Assembly (NCBI RefSeq): GCF_042310355.1
Contig: NZ_JBHJMR010000008.1
Coordinates: 79,034-143,033 of the forward strand
Length of the DNA stretch: 64,000 bases
Reading direction: 5' to 3'
From: Wenzhouxiangella sp042310355
GTDB taxonomy: Bacteria; Pseudomonadota; Gammaproteobacteria; Xanthomonadales; Wenzhouxiangellaceae
The notes under the pieces are model-generated. The model saw only the letters and a list, made by a program, of their open reading frames with translations. It was not told the DNA's origin and did not search any database. Each line of letters starts with the position of its first letter. Position 1 is the stretch's first letter. A program made the translations under genes and the position numbers. This document shows, one piece after another, positions 8,974 through 17,617 of this stretch.

Positions 8974-9744
8974 CTATCCCTTCGGCGGCCACGGAATGAA
9001 CGGCGAAGTCGTGCGCTGGTACTCGCGGTAGGCGTCGCCGCGCGACTTCAGCGACTGCTTCTCGGTATACGGGATCCCGGAGATCCGGTAGAGGAACAGC
9101 AGCATGACGACCGGCCCCAGCCAGGCCAGCCACTGATTGGGCGCACCGACCGCCACGAGCGGATAGCTGAACCAGTGCAGCCACTCGAAGAAGTAGTTGG
9201 GGTGACGTGAGTAGCGCCACAGCCCCTCGCGACACACCCGGCCGCTGTTGGACGGATCGGCCTTGAACGCGGCCAGCTGACGATCGGCCAGCGACTCCCC
9301 GGCGAGGCTGATGAACCAGACGACCACGCCAGCCACCACCCAGAACGACAGCGCCGACGAAGGGTCGTTGGCCACCACCCACACGGGCAGGGCGAACAGC
9401 CAGGCAACCACGGCCTGCAGCATGAAGAATGCGAAAAAGAAGGGATTGGCGCGCGCGCCGAAGTGCTCGCGCATGGACTGGTAGCGGCCGTCCTCGTCGG
9501 CGTGACCGGCGAGTCGCTGGACCAGGTGGGCGACGAGACGGCTCGACCAGGTCACCGCGAGCATGGCCGCGAGCAGGCGCTTTTCGACCGAACCGTCGCC
9601 GACCAGGGCGAATGCGATGGCCTGGACGCCGATCAGCGCCGCCCAGGCCGCGTCGACCCAGTCGGCTCGCCGCGAGCGAAGTTGCCATAGCCACATCACC
9701 GCCATGACGGCGGCGCAGCCGAGAAGAGCGATCACCAGTTCCAT
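8974..9744 (-). CDS. DUF1295-family membrane protein (steroid-reductase/methyltransferase fold)
   Basis: The 256-residue protein has about six membrane segments and the C-terminal signature of DUF1295 and isoprenylcysteine-methyltransferase-like enzymes (LWRYSRHPNYFFEWLHW, then a YREYQRTTSPFIPWPP tail). Family members act on lipids or steroid-like compounds using NAD(P)H or S-adenosylmethionine. The ATG at 9744 was chosen because the hydrophobic N-terminus starts there; an upstream start would add 18 atypical residues that run over a terminator hairpin. It is a single gene on the minus strand and its substrate is unknown. Confidence 0.8.
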   Translation of the reverse strand: MELVIALLGCAAVMAVMWLWQLRSRRADWVDAAWAALIGVQAIAFALVGDGSVEKRLLAAMLAVTWSSRLVAHLVQRLAGHADEDGRYQSMREHFGARANPFFFAFFMLQAVVAWLFALPVWVVANDPSSALSFWVVAGVVVWFISLAGESLADRQLAAFKADPSNSGRVCREGLWRYSRHPNYFFEWLHWFSYPLVAVGAPNQWLAWLGPVVMLLFLYRISGIPYTEKQSLKSRGDAYREYQRTTSPFIPWPPKG

Positions 9745-9769
9745 GGAATCGACATTAGCAGACAAGCAA

Positions 9770-9792
9770 ACGCCCGCCGTGAAGGCGGGCGT
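9770..9792 (-). terminator. Intrinsic terminator after the 52-residue ORF
   Basis: ACGCCCGCC and GGCGGGCGT form a perfect 9-bp stem with a 5-base loop. Read on the minus strand the stem is followed by TTTGCTTGTCT. It lies downstream of the small minus-strand ORF and just upstream of the DUF1295 start, so it would separate the two transcripts. Confidence 0.7.
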
Positions 9793-9886
9793 CGGCATCC
9801 GACCGATGTTGCCGGCCGGTCAGACAGGCGCACCGAAGTGCGCCGCGGGTTCCCCTTCCCGAATTCGGGTCGAGTGCCGGCTCGCT

Positions 9887-10045
9887 TCAGCCGGCGACAG
9901 CGCGCAGGTGTGATTCCTGCTCGAGCTGCATCAGCCACTCGACGACCACTTCGTCGGCGAGCAGGTTGTCGAATCCGTTTTCTTCACCGTGGGCGGCCAG
10001 CTCCACGTCTTGTTCCTGTTCAGCGGCTCGGATGTTCTCTGCCAT
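9887..10045 (-). CDS. Small acidic protein, 52 residues, unknown
   Basis: The ORF starts MAENIRAAEQEQDVELAAHG and ends in HLRAVAG. It is rich in Glu, Asp and Ala with no membrane segment. Support comes from GC-rich third codon positions and from the perfect intrinsic terminator about 95 bp beyond its stop. Its ribosome site is weak (AAGGTG 6 bases before ATG). I do not recognise a family. It is a small soluble protein or a spurious ORF over a small RNA gene; the terminator favours a transcribed unit either way. Confidence 0.5.
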   Translation of the reverse strand: MAENIRAAEQEQDVELAAHGEENGFDNLLADEVVVEWLMQLEQESHLRAVAG

Positions 10046-10279
10046 GGGAGGCACCTTTTGTCAGTTTTGCCATTCGCAGTGATTAATGCAGAAGGCGTGC
10101 CAACCACCTCGAAAAACCCATTTATCGGCTCATCAGCCGGTTTTCGGGCCGCACGGGGGCGCAAAAGTGACAGTTTTCGTCCACTTGCTGACAGTCAGCG
10201 TCCACCGATTGGCGGGATCGGGCGGCCCGACCGCACCGAATCGGGCACAATGGGCCGCCGTCGAGCCCTCTGCGCCGCC

Positions 10280-11176
10280 ATGCCCGTCCCGCATTTCCTG
10301 TTTCTGCTGTTCATCTGCCTGCTCTGGGCCGGGAACTTCATCGCCGCGGCCTGGGCGGTGCGCATTCTCGAGCCGGTGACCTTCACGGTCGTGCGCTTCG
10401 GCCTGGTCCTGCTGTTGCTGGCACCCTTTCTGCGCGTGCCGGCGCGCGATCAGTGGAAGACCCTGCTGGCCTGCTGCTGGACCATGGGCGCCATTCATTT
10501 CGGGCTGGTCTTTCTCGCCCTCGGCCGCTCCGAGGATGTGTCGTCGATCGCGCTGCTGATGCAGATCTACGTGCCGATCTCGACCCTGATGGCGGTGCTG
10601 CTGCTGGGCGAACGCATCGGCTGGCGCACCACCAGCGGCATCCTGATCGCCTTCGGCGGCGTGCTGGTCATGGGGCTCGATCCGCTCGTCCTGTCGCAAC
10701 TCGACGTCGTGGCCCTGGTGCTGCTGTCGGCCCTGTCGCTGGCCACCGGCACCATACTGATGCGTCGGCTCAAGGGAATCGGCGTGTTCAGCTTCCAGGC
10801 CTGGAACGCCCTGCTTTCGGTCGTCCCGCTGGGGCTGCTGGCCATCTGGCTGGAGACCCCCTCGGACGTGCTGCGGGTAACGATCGAACGCCCCGATGTC
10901 TGGTACGCGGTGGCGTACTCCGCCGTGGCCGCCTCGATCATCGGCCACGGCGGCTTCTACTGGCTGATCCAGCGCCACGAGGTCAACCTCATCACCCCGT
11001 TCCTGTTGCTGGTGCCCATCCTGGCGGTGCTGCTCGGGGTGCTTTTCTGGGGCGACCGGCCGGGCCCGCGCCTGCTGACCGGCGGCGGACTGGTTCTCGC
11101 CGGCGTGCTCTGGATCACCCTGCGCGCGCGCTGGCGCCGGCCGCCGGCGGGCGAGCCGGCACCGCCGGCCAGTTAG
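10280..11176 (+). CDS. EamA/DMT-family transporter
   Basis: The 298-residue protein has ten hydrophobic segments in two EamA repeats, the second starting near residue 150. The repeat motif LWAGNFIAAAWAV at the N-terminus is typical of drug/metabolite transporters. The start was set at MPVPHFLFLL because the preceding in-frame residues are Arg-rich and not membrane-like. Family members export or import amino acids, nucleosides or drugs; the substrate cannot be named. It stands alone between the small acidic ORF and the next small exported protein. Confidence 0.85.
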   Translation: MPVPHFLFLLFICLLWAGNFIAAAWAVRILEPVTFTVVRFGLVLLLLAPFLRVPARDQWKTLLACCWTMGAIHFGLVFLALGRSEDVSSIALLMQIYVPISTLMAVLLLGERIGWRTTSGILIAFGGVLVMGLDPLVLSQLDVVALVLLSALSLATGTILMRRLKGIGVFSFQAWNALLSVVPLGLLAIWLETPSDVLRVTIERPDVWYAVAYSAVAASIIGHGGFYWLIQRHEVNLITPFLLLVPILAVLLGVLFWGDRPGPRLLTGGGLVLAGVLWITLRARWRRPPAGEPAPPAS

Positions 11177-11228
11177 TGGAAACCAGTGGATTCAGAAAGC
11201 GTTCAGTACACGCAGTCATAATGACGGC

Positions 11229-11636
11229 ATGAAACGCTCGCGACGATTCCGCCTCCTGCTCCCGGCAACCCTGGTACTGGCCCTGGTGGGTGCCGCCACG
11301 GGCGAGGCGCGGCCGCCGGGCGGCGAGCGCGGCTGGCCGCCGTCGAGCGAGCACTATCGGCTCGAACACCCGCAGCACCGGCTGGCTTACTGGTACGCCA
11401 ACGAGTCCATGGACCAGGCGCGGCAGGCACGTGAAATGGTCTGCGGCTTCAGCGGCCAGCACTGGACGCTCGACTGGGAGGTTCACTACCGTTGGGCCCT
11501 GCGCGCCACGCCACGCCGTGCCTACCAGCGCGTGGAAGACCGCGACCGCCACCTGGCCACCTGCCGCAGCCGCAAGCTGCGCGACCACCAGCGCCCTTAC
11601 TACCGCCGCGATCCCGACGGCTACGGCCGCGACTGA
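11229..11636 (+). CDS. Small exported protein, unknown
   Basis: The 135-residue protein has an N-terminal signal sequence (MKRSRRFRLLLPATLVLALV) and a mature part rich in Arg, Tyr, Trp and His with two Cys. No enzyme motif is visible. It begins 52 bp after the EamA gene and may be co-transcribed. The strongly basic C-terminus (RDHQRPYYRRDPDGYGRD) suggests binding to an acidic partner or to nucleic acid or envelope polymers, but this is only composition. Function unknown. Confidence 0.6.
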   Translation: MKRSRRFRLLLPATLVLALVGAATGEARPPGGERGWPPSSEHYRLEHPQHRLAYWYANESMDQARQAREMVCGFSGQHWTLDWEVHYRWALRATPRRAYQRVEDRDRHLATCRSRKLRDHQRPYYRRDPDGYGRD

Positions 11637-11718
11637 CATTTTGCGTCACCCGGGGCGCGCAGCGCCTTCCCGTTCCCGCCACACCCATCCGGCCATTGGC
11701 ATCCTCACACGCTTGTGT

Positions 11719-11744
11719 TAATGTACTATCACGTTAATACATTA
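11719..11744. promoter_or_regulatory. Dyad operator upstream of yerC/his operon
   Basis: TAATGTA and TACATTA form perfect 7-bp inverted arms around a 12-bp centre. The inner 20 bp, TGTACTATCACGTTAATACA, is a 7-of-10 palindrome resembling TrpR-family operators. It lies 8 bp before the yerC start, so bound protein would block transcription or translation initiation. It is the natural candidate for autoregulation by the adjacent TrpR-family protein. Confidence 0.6.
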
Positions 11745-11751
11745 CTCGGCC

Positions 11752-12066
11752 ATGAAGCAGCACGACCCCCAGCACATCGAAGCCAATCGCGCGGCCCGCT
11801 CCAGCCTGGCCGAGGCCCTGATGGCAATGCAGACACCGGCGGAAATGCGCGCCCTGCTCAAGGACCTCACCACGCCGGCCGAGCTCGAAGCCATGGTCGA
11901 CCGCTGGCGCGTGGTGCGCTACCTCGACCAGGGCAAGCCCTACCGCGAGATCCACGACCTCACCGGTGTGAGTGTGACAACCATTGGGCGCGTGGCGCGC
12001 TACCTGGAGCATGGGAACGGGGGCTACCGGATGGCGCTGGAACGTATCAAGGAAGGAGCAGACTGA
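11752..12066 (+). CDS. TrpR/YerC-family transcriptional regulator heading the his operon
   Basis: The 104-residue protein is an all-helical YerC/YecD-type member of the TrpR superfamily. Its helix-turn-helix is YREIHDLTGVSVTTIGRVAR near residues 63-82. TrpR relatives bind operator DNA with an amino acid as co-repressor. In xanthomonads a YerC-type gene (annotated HisR in comparative genomics) heads the histidine operon, which matches the order here. It probably represses its own operon in response to histidine through the dyad just upstream. The ligand is inferred, not shown. Confidence 0.8.
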   Translation: MKQHDPQHIEANRAARSSLAEALMAMQTPAEMRALLKDLTTPAELEAMVDRWRVVRYLDQGKPYREIHDLTGVSVTTIGRVARYLEHGNGGYRMALERIKEGAD

Positions 12067-12087
12067 TGCGTCTGAAATTTTCAAGGA

Positions 12088-12201
12088 CCAAGCACCAAGT
12101 ACCAAACAAGGACCAATGATCGAAACTCCAATTTCCAAACGATCGGGGCCCAACCGTTTCGGTCATTGTGAATTGGGACTTGTTTGGGAATTGGTGCTTG
12201 G
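12088..12201. repeat. Long imperfect palindrome, yerC-hisG gap
   Basis: The left arm (CCAAGCACCAAGTACCAAAC) and the right arm (reading TTTGGGAATTGGTGCTTGG at its end) are imperfect inverted copies about 40 bp long. Both are built of short CCAA-type motifs. The element fills most of the 209-bp gap before hisG. No ORF is visible in it. Confidence 0.75.
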
Positions 12202-12275
12202 AGTTTGATCATTCCAAGGGCAGGGACGGTCGCGAGCATCGAAACCGAAAACACATTGAATAGAGGCAACACGAA

Positions 12276-13181
12276 GTGAACCGTATCCAAATCGCCATCC
12301 AAAAGTCCGGCCGCCTGGCCGACAAGTCGCTGCAGCTGCTCGAGCGCTCGGGCCTGCATTTTGCACGCAGCAAGGACAAGCTGTTCTGGTACGGCCGCAA
12401 CCTGCCGGTCGACCTGCTGCTGGTCCGCGACGACGACATTCCGCGCCTGCTGATCGAAGGCGTTTGCCAGCTCGGCATCGTCGGCGAGAACGTGGCCGAG
12501 GAAAAGGTGCTGGAGTACAAGCAGCACGAGGCACGCGAAGGTGAGCCCGAACTGCAGCTCGAAAGCCTCGGCCAGCTCGACTTCGGCCACTGCCAGCTCA
12601 AGCTGGCCGTGCCCGAGGATTCCCCGGCCACCTCGATCGCGGACCTGGCCGGCAAGCGCCTGGCCACGAGCTATCCGCAGCTGACCCGCCGCTTTCTCGC
12701 TGACAACGCCGTCGAGGCCGATATCGTGATGCTCAACGGCGCCGTCGAGATCGCGCCCAGCCTGGGCACGGCCGACGCCATCGTCGACCTGGTCTCGACC
12801 GGCACGACCCTGCGGGCCAACCACCTCAAGGCGATCGAGCCGGTCATGGCCAGCCAGGCGGCCCTCTACCGCTGCCCGCAGCGCATCGACGCCGAGGGCG
12901 AGACCCTGCTGGCCAAGCTGCTCACGAGGATCCGGGGCGTCCAGCAGGCGGCCGAGACCAAGTACGTGATGCTGCACGCCCCGCGCTTGCGCCTGGCCGA
13001 GATCAGCGCCATCCTGCCCGGGGCCGAGTCGCCCACCATTCTCCCGCTCGAAGGCCAGGACGACCGCGTCGCCGTCCACGCCGTGTGCACCGAGCAGGTC
13101 TTCTGGGAACACCTCGAGGAACTCAAGGCCGCCGGCGCCTCGGCCGTGCTGGTGCTGCCGGTGGAGAAGATGCTGGCATGA
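12276..13181 (+). CDS. hisG: ATP phosphoribosyltransferase, long form
   Basis: HisG condenses ATP with PRPP, the committed step of histidine synthesis, and is the usual target of histidine feedback inhibition. The 301-residue length fits the long form with a C-terminal regulatory domain, like E. coli HisG (299 aa). The N-terminus IQIAIQKSGRLADKSLQLL and the segment LLIEGVCQLGIVGENV are characteristic. It starts at GTG after the palindrome-filled gap and overlaps hisD by ATGA. Confidence 0.96.
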   Translation: MNRIQIAIQKSGRLADKSLQLLERSGLHFARSKDKLFWYGRNLPVDLLLVRDDDIPRLLIEGVCQLGIVGENVAEEKVLEYKQHEAREGEPELQLESLGQLDFGHCQLKLAVPEDSPATSIADLAGKRLATSYPQLTRRFLADNAVEADIVMLNGAVEIAPSLGTADAIVDLVSTGTTLRANHLKAIEPVMASQAALYRCPQRIDAEGETLLAKLLTRIRGVQQAAETKYVMLHAPRLRLAEISAILPGAESPTILPLEGQDDRVAVHAVCTEQVFWEHLEELKAAGASAVLVLPVEKMLA

Positions 13182-14488
13182 GGATCCTGGCCTGGAGCAC
13201 CCTGCAAGGACGCGAGCGCGAGCAGCTGCTGGCCCGGCCGGCGCTCGAAACCACGAGCGAGTTGCGCGAGACGGTCGCCGCCATCATCCAGTCGGTGCGC
13301 GGCGGCGGCGATCGGGCCGTCCTCGACTACGGCCGCAGGTTCGACGGTCTCGAGCCGCGACGGCTGCTCGCCTCGAGCGAGGACCTGGTTTCGGCGGCGG
13401 ACGAACTCGACCCGGCGCTGGCCGCAGCGATCGATACGGCCATCGGCACCGTCACCCGCTTCCACGAGGCGTCCCGGCCGGACGACCTGGTGGTCGAGAC
13501 CGCCGCGGGCGTGACTTGCGAGGCGCGCTGGCGCGCGCTCGACCCGGTCGGGCTCTACGTGCCCGCCGGCACGGCCCCGCTGCCCTCGACCGCAATCATG
13601 CTCGGCGTGCCCGCGCGGCTCGCCGGTTGCCGGCGCATCGTCCTGGCCACGCCCCCGGGCGCGGACGGGCGCGCGGACGCGGCGGTGCGCTACATCGCCC
13701 ATCGCCTCGAGATCGATACCGTGCTGGTCGCCGGCGGCGCCCAGGCCGTGGCCGCCATGGCCTACGGCACCGAGTCGGTGCCCAAGGTCGTGCGCGTGTT
13801 CGGCCCGGGCAATCGCTTCGTCGCCGAGGCCAAGCGCCAGGTCGCGCAGGACCCGGCCGGCGCGGCCATGGATCTTCCGGCCGGCCCGTCGGAGGTGATG
13901 GTCATCGCCGACGACAGCGCCGAGCCCGATTTCGTCGCCATGGACCTGCTCAGCCAGGCCGAGCACGGCCCGGACTCGCAGGTCTTCCTGGTCACCGACT
14001 CCGACCGCCTGGCCCGGGAAGTCGTGTTTTCGCTCGAACGCCTGACCGCCGAGCTGCCGCGCGCCGAAACCGCCCGCAAGGCGCTCGAGCACGGCGCGAT
14101 CGTCACCGTCGATAACCTCTTCGAGGCGGTGGGCGTGGCCAACGACTACGCCCCGGAACACCTGATCATCGCCACGGCCAACGCGCGCGAACTGTGCGAG
14201 GACGTCGTCAGCGCCGGTTCGGTCTTTCTCGGTCACTACACGCCCGAAGCCCTGGGCGACTACATCTCCGGCACCAACCACGTGCTGCCGACCGGCGGCT
14301 GGGCCCGCTCGTACGCCGGCCTGGCGCTGACCGACTTCATGCGCCGCATGACCGTGCAGGAAGCCACGCCCGAGGGCCTGCGAACGCTCGGGCCGGACGG
14401 GGCTCGCCTGGCCGCGCACGAGGGCCTCGACGCCCACCGCCTGGCCATCCAGCTTCGCCTCGACCGGCTGGGAGAATCCTCGCGATGA
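13178..14488 (+). CDS. hisD: Histidinol dehydrogenase
   Basis: HisD oxidises L-histidinol to L-histidine in two NAD-dependent steps with a bound zinc ion. The 436-residue protein shows the family signatures GPGNRFVAEAKRQV, MDLPAGPSEVMVIAD, LSQAEHGPDSQVFLV and the late GTNHVLPTGGWARSYAGL segment. Start and stop overlap hisG and hisC by four bases each. Length is normal for the family (about 430 aa). Confidence 0.97.
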   Translation: MRILAWSTLQGREREQLLARPALETTSELRETVAAIIQSVRGGGDRAVLDYGRRFDGLEPRRLLASSEDLVSAADELDPALAAAIDTAIGTVTRFHEASRPDDLVVETAAGVTCEARWRALDPVGLYVPAGTAPLPSTAIMLGVPARLAGCRRIVLATPPGADGRADAAVRYIAHRLEIDTVLVAGGAQAVAAMAYGTESVPKVVRVFGPGNRFVAEAKRQVAQDPAGAAMDLPAGPSEVMVIADDSAEPDFVAMDLLSQAEHGPDSQVFLVTDSDRLAREVVFSLERLTAELPRAETARKALEHGAIVTVDNLFEAVGVANDYAPEHLIIATANARELCEDVVSAGSVFLGHYTPEALGDYISGTNHVLPTGGWARSYAGLALTDFMRRMTVQEATPEGLRTLGPDGARLAAHEGLDAHRLAIQLRLDRLGESSR

Positions 14489-15549
14489 ACGTGGCCGATC
14501 TCGCACGCGAGGAAATCCGCGCGCTTGCGCCCTATGCCTCGGCACGGGCGTTGGCCGACAGCGCGGGCATCCTGCTCAACGCCAACGAGAACCCCTGGCC
14601 GCCAGAGGGCGACAACGGCCTGGCGCTCAATCGCTATCCCGAACCGCAGCCGGCAGCACTCCGGCGCAAGCTGGCCAGACACTACGGCATCGAGCCGGAC
14701 AACCTGCTGATGACCCGCGGCAGCGACGAGGGCATCGACCTGCTCAATCGCGCTTTCGTGCGACCGGGCGAAGACGGCGTGATCACCTGCCCGCCGTGCT
14801 TCGGCATGTACGCCCTGTCGGCGCGCATCCAGGGCGCCAGGCTGCAGGAAATCCCGCTGCGCGAAAGCGACGAAGACTTCGAACTCGACCTCGACGGCCT
14901 GGCCGCGGCGGCACCGGCGAAGCTGCTGTTCCTGTGCTCGCCCAACAATCCCACCGGCGGCGGCCTGTCGGCCGAAACCGTGCTGGCGCTGGCGCGAGCA
15001 CGCGCCGGGCAGGGCCTGGTCGTGATCGACGAGGCCTACATCGAGTTTTCCGAGCGCCAGTCCCTGGCCCCGCGCGTCGTGAACCAGCCCAACCTGGTCG
15101 TGCTGCGCACCCTGTCGAAGGCCTTCGGCCTGGCCGGCTGCCGACTGGGCGCGCTGATCGCCTCGGTTGAAGTCGTCGGGATCCTGCGGCGCATCATTCC
15201 GCCCTACCCGCTGCCCACGCCGGCGGTGGCCGCCGCCGAGGCCGCGCTGGAACCCGAAGCCGTCGCCGCCCGTCGCCAACAGCTCGACCTGCTGATGGAC
15301 GACAAGCCCCGGCTGGTGCGTGCGCTCGAGGCGCATCCGTGCATCAGGCGCGTGTGGCCCGGCGAGGCCAACTTCGTGCTGGCCCGCGCCGACGACGGGC
15401 CGGGCCTGGTCACCGCTGCGGCGGCTGCCGGCATTCGCCTGCGCGACCAGTCCGCCCAGCCCGGCCTGGCCGACTGCGTGCGCATCACGCTCGGCACGCC
15501 CGAGGAAAACACCGCCTTGATCGAATTCCTGCGAGCTTGGAACCCATGA
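14485..15549 (+). CDS. hisC: Histidinol-phosphate aminotransferase
   Basis: HisC is the PLP enzyme that converts imidazole-acetol phosphate to histidinol phosphate using glutamate. The 354-residue sequence has SPNNPTGG, VIDEAYIEF and the PLP-lysine segment TLSKAFGLAGCRLG. It overlaps hisD and hisB by ATGA. Class I/II aminotransferase fold, standard length. Confidence 0.97.
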   Translation: MNVADLAREEIRALAPYASARALADSAGILLNANENPWPPEGDNGLALNRYPEPQPAALRRKLARHYGIEPDNLLMTRGSDEGIDLLNRAFVRPGEDGVITCPPCFGMYALSARIQGARLQEIPLRESDEDFELDLDGLAAAAPAKLLFLCSPNNPTGGGLSAETVLALARARAGQGLVVIDEAYIEFSERQSLAPRVVNQPNLVVLRTLSKAFGLAGCRLGALIASVEVVGILRRIIPPYPLPTPAVAAAEAALEPEAVAARRQQLDLLMDDKPRLVRALEAHPCIRRVWPGEANFVLARADDGPGLVTAAAAAGIRLRDQSAQPGLADCVRITLGTPEENTALIEFLRAWNP

Positions 15550-16607
15550 AGAAGATGCTTTTCATCGACCGCGACGGCTGCCTGATCGAGGAGCCGGCAG
15601 ACGAACAGGTCGACTCCCTCGACAAGTTCCGGCTGATGCCCGGCGTCATTCCCGCGCTGCTCGATCTCAAGGCCGCCGGCTTTCGCTTCGTGATGGTCAG
15701 CAACCAGGACGGCCTGGGCACCGATTCCTTCCCCGAGGCCGACTTCCGCGGTCCGCAGGCCCTGCTGCTGCAGATCCTCGAAAGCCAGGGCATTGGTTTC
15801 GACGCGATCCACATCGACCCCACGCTGCCCGAAGACAACGCGCCCACGCGCAAGCCGGGTATCGGCATGCTGCTCGACTACCTGCGCGACCCCGAGCTCG
15901 ACCGGCAGCAATCGGCCGTCATCGGCGACCGCGAAACCGACCTGCAGCTGGCCGACAACATGGGCCTGCGCGGATTTCGCGTCGGCACCGACGGCCTGGA
16001 TTGGTCGGGCATCGCCCGGGCGATTCTCGATACCGCGCGCAGCGGTGAAGTCCGGCGACAGACGCGCGAGACCGATATCGCGGTGCGGGTTGACCTTGAT
16101 GCCACCGCTCCGGTCCGCATCGAAACCGGCATCGGCTTTTTCGACCACATGCTCGAGCAGGTCGCCGCCCACGGCGGCTTCGCGCTCGAGCTCGAATGCA
16201 AGGGCGATCTCGAGATCGACGAACACCACACCGTCGAGGACTGCGCCCTGGCCCTGGGCGCGGCGCTCGACAAGGCGCTCGGCGACCGCAGCGGCATCGG
16301 CCGCTACGGCTTCCTGCTGCCCATGGACGAATCCCTGGCGCAGGTCGCCGTCGACCTCTCCGGCCGCCCGGCCATCGTCTTCGAGGCCGACTTCCCGCGC
16401 GAGTCGGTCGGCGCGCTGCACACCGAGATGGTCGAACACTTCTTCGCCTCCCTGGCGCAGGCCCTTCGATGCGCAATCCACGTGAAGGTGACCGGCGAAA
16501 ACACCCACCACATGGTCGAAGCCTGCTTCAAGGGAGTGGGGAGAGCGTTGAGGCCGGCGTTGGCGAGAACCGGGTTCGGGATGCCGTCGACGAAGGGAAT
16601 TCTCTGA
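15546..16607 (+). CDS. hisB: Bifunctional histidinol phosphatase / imidazoleglycerol-phosphate dehydratase
   Basis: The 353-residue protein fuses a HAD phosphatase (FIDRDGCLIEEP at the N-terminus, residues 1-165) to the IGP dehydratase domain. The dehydratase carries DHMLEQVAAHGG and DEHHTVEDCALALG metal-binding motifs. This fusion is typical of gammaproteobacteria. It performs steps 7 and 9 of the pathway. A 220-bp palindrome-containing gap separates it from hisH. Confidence 0.97.
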   Translation: MKKMLFIDRDGCLIEEPADEQVDSLDKFRLMPGVIPALLDLKAAGFRFVMVSNQDGLGTDSFPEADFRGPQALLLQILESQGIGFDAIHIDPTLPEDNAPTRKPGIGMLLDYLRDPELDRQQSAVIGDRETDLQLADNMGLRGFRVGTDGLDWSGIARAILDTARSGEVRRQTRETDIAVRVDLDATAPVRIETGIGFFDHMLEQVAAHGGFALELECKGDLEIDEHHTVEDCALALGAALDKALGDRSGIGRYGFLLPMDESLAQVAVDLSGRPAIVFEADFPRESVGALHTEMVEHFFASLAQALRCAIHVKVTGENTHHMVEACFKGVGRALRPALARTGFGMPSTKGIL

Positions 16608-16615
16608 TGAAGGCA

Positions 16616-16786
16616 AATACGAAATCCGAAGCATCAAAAAGGAAAATCAAATTCGAAATTCGAATATCGAAATCCGAAACAAGCACGAAGCACGAAACTC
16701 GAAACGGCGGGTGTCCCGCCCGCCGCGTTTCGTGTTTGGGTTTTCGAACTTGTTTCGGATTTGGTGCTTCGGATTTCGAATTTCCG
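16616..16786. repeat. Long imperfect palindrome, hisB-hisH gap
   Basis: Short GAAATCCGAA/CGAAGCACGAA motifs on the left are mirrored by TTTCGGATTTGGTGCTTCGG on the right. The centre holds a compact hairpin, GGCGGGTGTCCCGCC. The element occupies almost the entire gap. A half-copy of the right arm recurs near 39110-39140. Confidence 0.75.
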
Positions 16787-16827
16787 AGCCGTCTCGAAGG
16801 CAACCACGTCCAGGGACCATCCACATC

Positions 16828-17418
16828 ATGACCGTAGCCATCATCAACTCAGGCGGCGCCAACCTGGGCTCGGTCCAACACGCCCTCGGCCGCCTCGGCG
16901 TCGAGTCGGTGCTCACGCGCGATTCCGCTACCATTCGTTCGGCCGAGCGCGTGATCCTGCCCGGCGTGGGCGCGGCGGCCTGGTCGATGAACGCCCTGCG
17001 CGAAGCCGGGCTGGTCGGGGTGATCCGGGAGCTGACCCAGCCGGTGCTCGGTATCTGCCTGGGGCTGCAGCTGCTGTTCGAGTCCTCCGAGGAAGGCGAC
17101 GTCGACTGCCTGGGCCTGATTCCCGGACGCGTGCGAAAGCTCGAGGCCGGCGAACACCTCAGGCTGCCGCACATGGGCTGGAACCAGGTCGAGTGGACGA
17201 GCGACGACGATCCGCTGCGCCAAGGGCTGGACGGCAGCGAGTGGTTCTACTTCGTGCACGGCTATGCCGCGCCGACCGACCACGCCGTGGCGATCAGCGA
17301 ACACGGCCAACCCTTCGCCGCGGTCGTGCGCCACAAAAACTTCGCCGCCTGCCAGTTCCACCCGGAAAAGTCCGCCGGTGCCGGAGCGCGGATCCTGAGC
17401 AACTTTCTGAACGAATGA
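16828..17418 (+). CDS. hisH: Imidazole glycerol phosphate synthase, glutamine amidotransferase subunit
   Basis: HisH hydrolyses glutamine and channels ammonia to HisF. The 196-residue protein has the nucleophile loop LGICLGLQLLFE, with the active Cys, and the FHPEKS histidine-glutamate motif. The N-terminus reads INSGGANLGSVQHAL. It is flanked on both sides by palindrome-bearing gaps rather than overlapping its neighbours. Confidence 0.96.
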   Translation: MTVAIINSGGANLGSVQHALGRLGVESVLTRDSATIRSAERVILPGVGAAAWSMNALREAGLVGVIRELTQPVLGICLGLQLLFESSEEGDVDCLGLIPGRVRKLEAGEHLRLPHMGWNQVEWTSDDDPLRQGLDGSEWFYFVHGYAAPTDHAVAISEHGQPFAAVVRHKNFAACQFHPEKSAGAGARILSNFLNE

Positions 17419-17422
17419 ATGG

Positions 17423-17573
17423 AACCGCAGATGAACGCGGATGAACGCAGATGGAAAGAAACTACTGGATCAGAAAACAGACGGTATCGACAATTGGCAA
17501 TGCGCCTTTTCGTTGCAGCATGCAGGCGTTCTGGTTTTCAATAATCTGCGTTCATCTGCGTTCATCTGCGGTT
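17423..17573. repeat. 30-bp inverted repeat (29/30 match), hisH-hisA gap
   Basis: Arms at 17423-17452 and 17544-17573 are inverse copies with one mismatch. They are built of the 11-bp motif ATGAACGC(A/G)G(A). The 91-bp centre contains no gene. The pair could form a stable stem in the his transcript. Confidence 0.9.
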
Positions 17574-17617
17574 AGAAAAAACACACAACCAACAACACCA
17601 GACCGACAAGGACAAGC

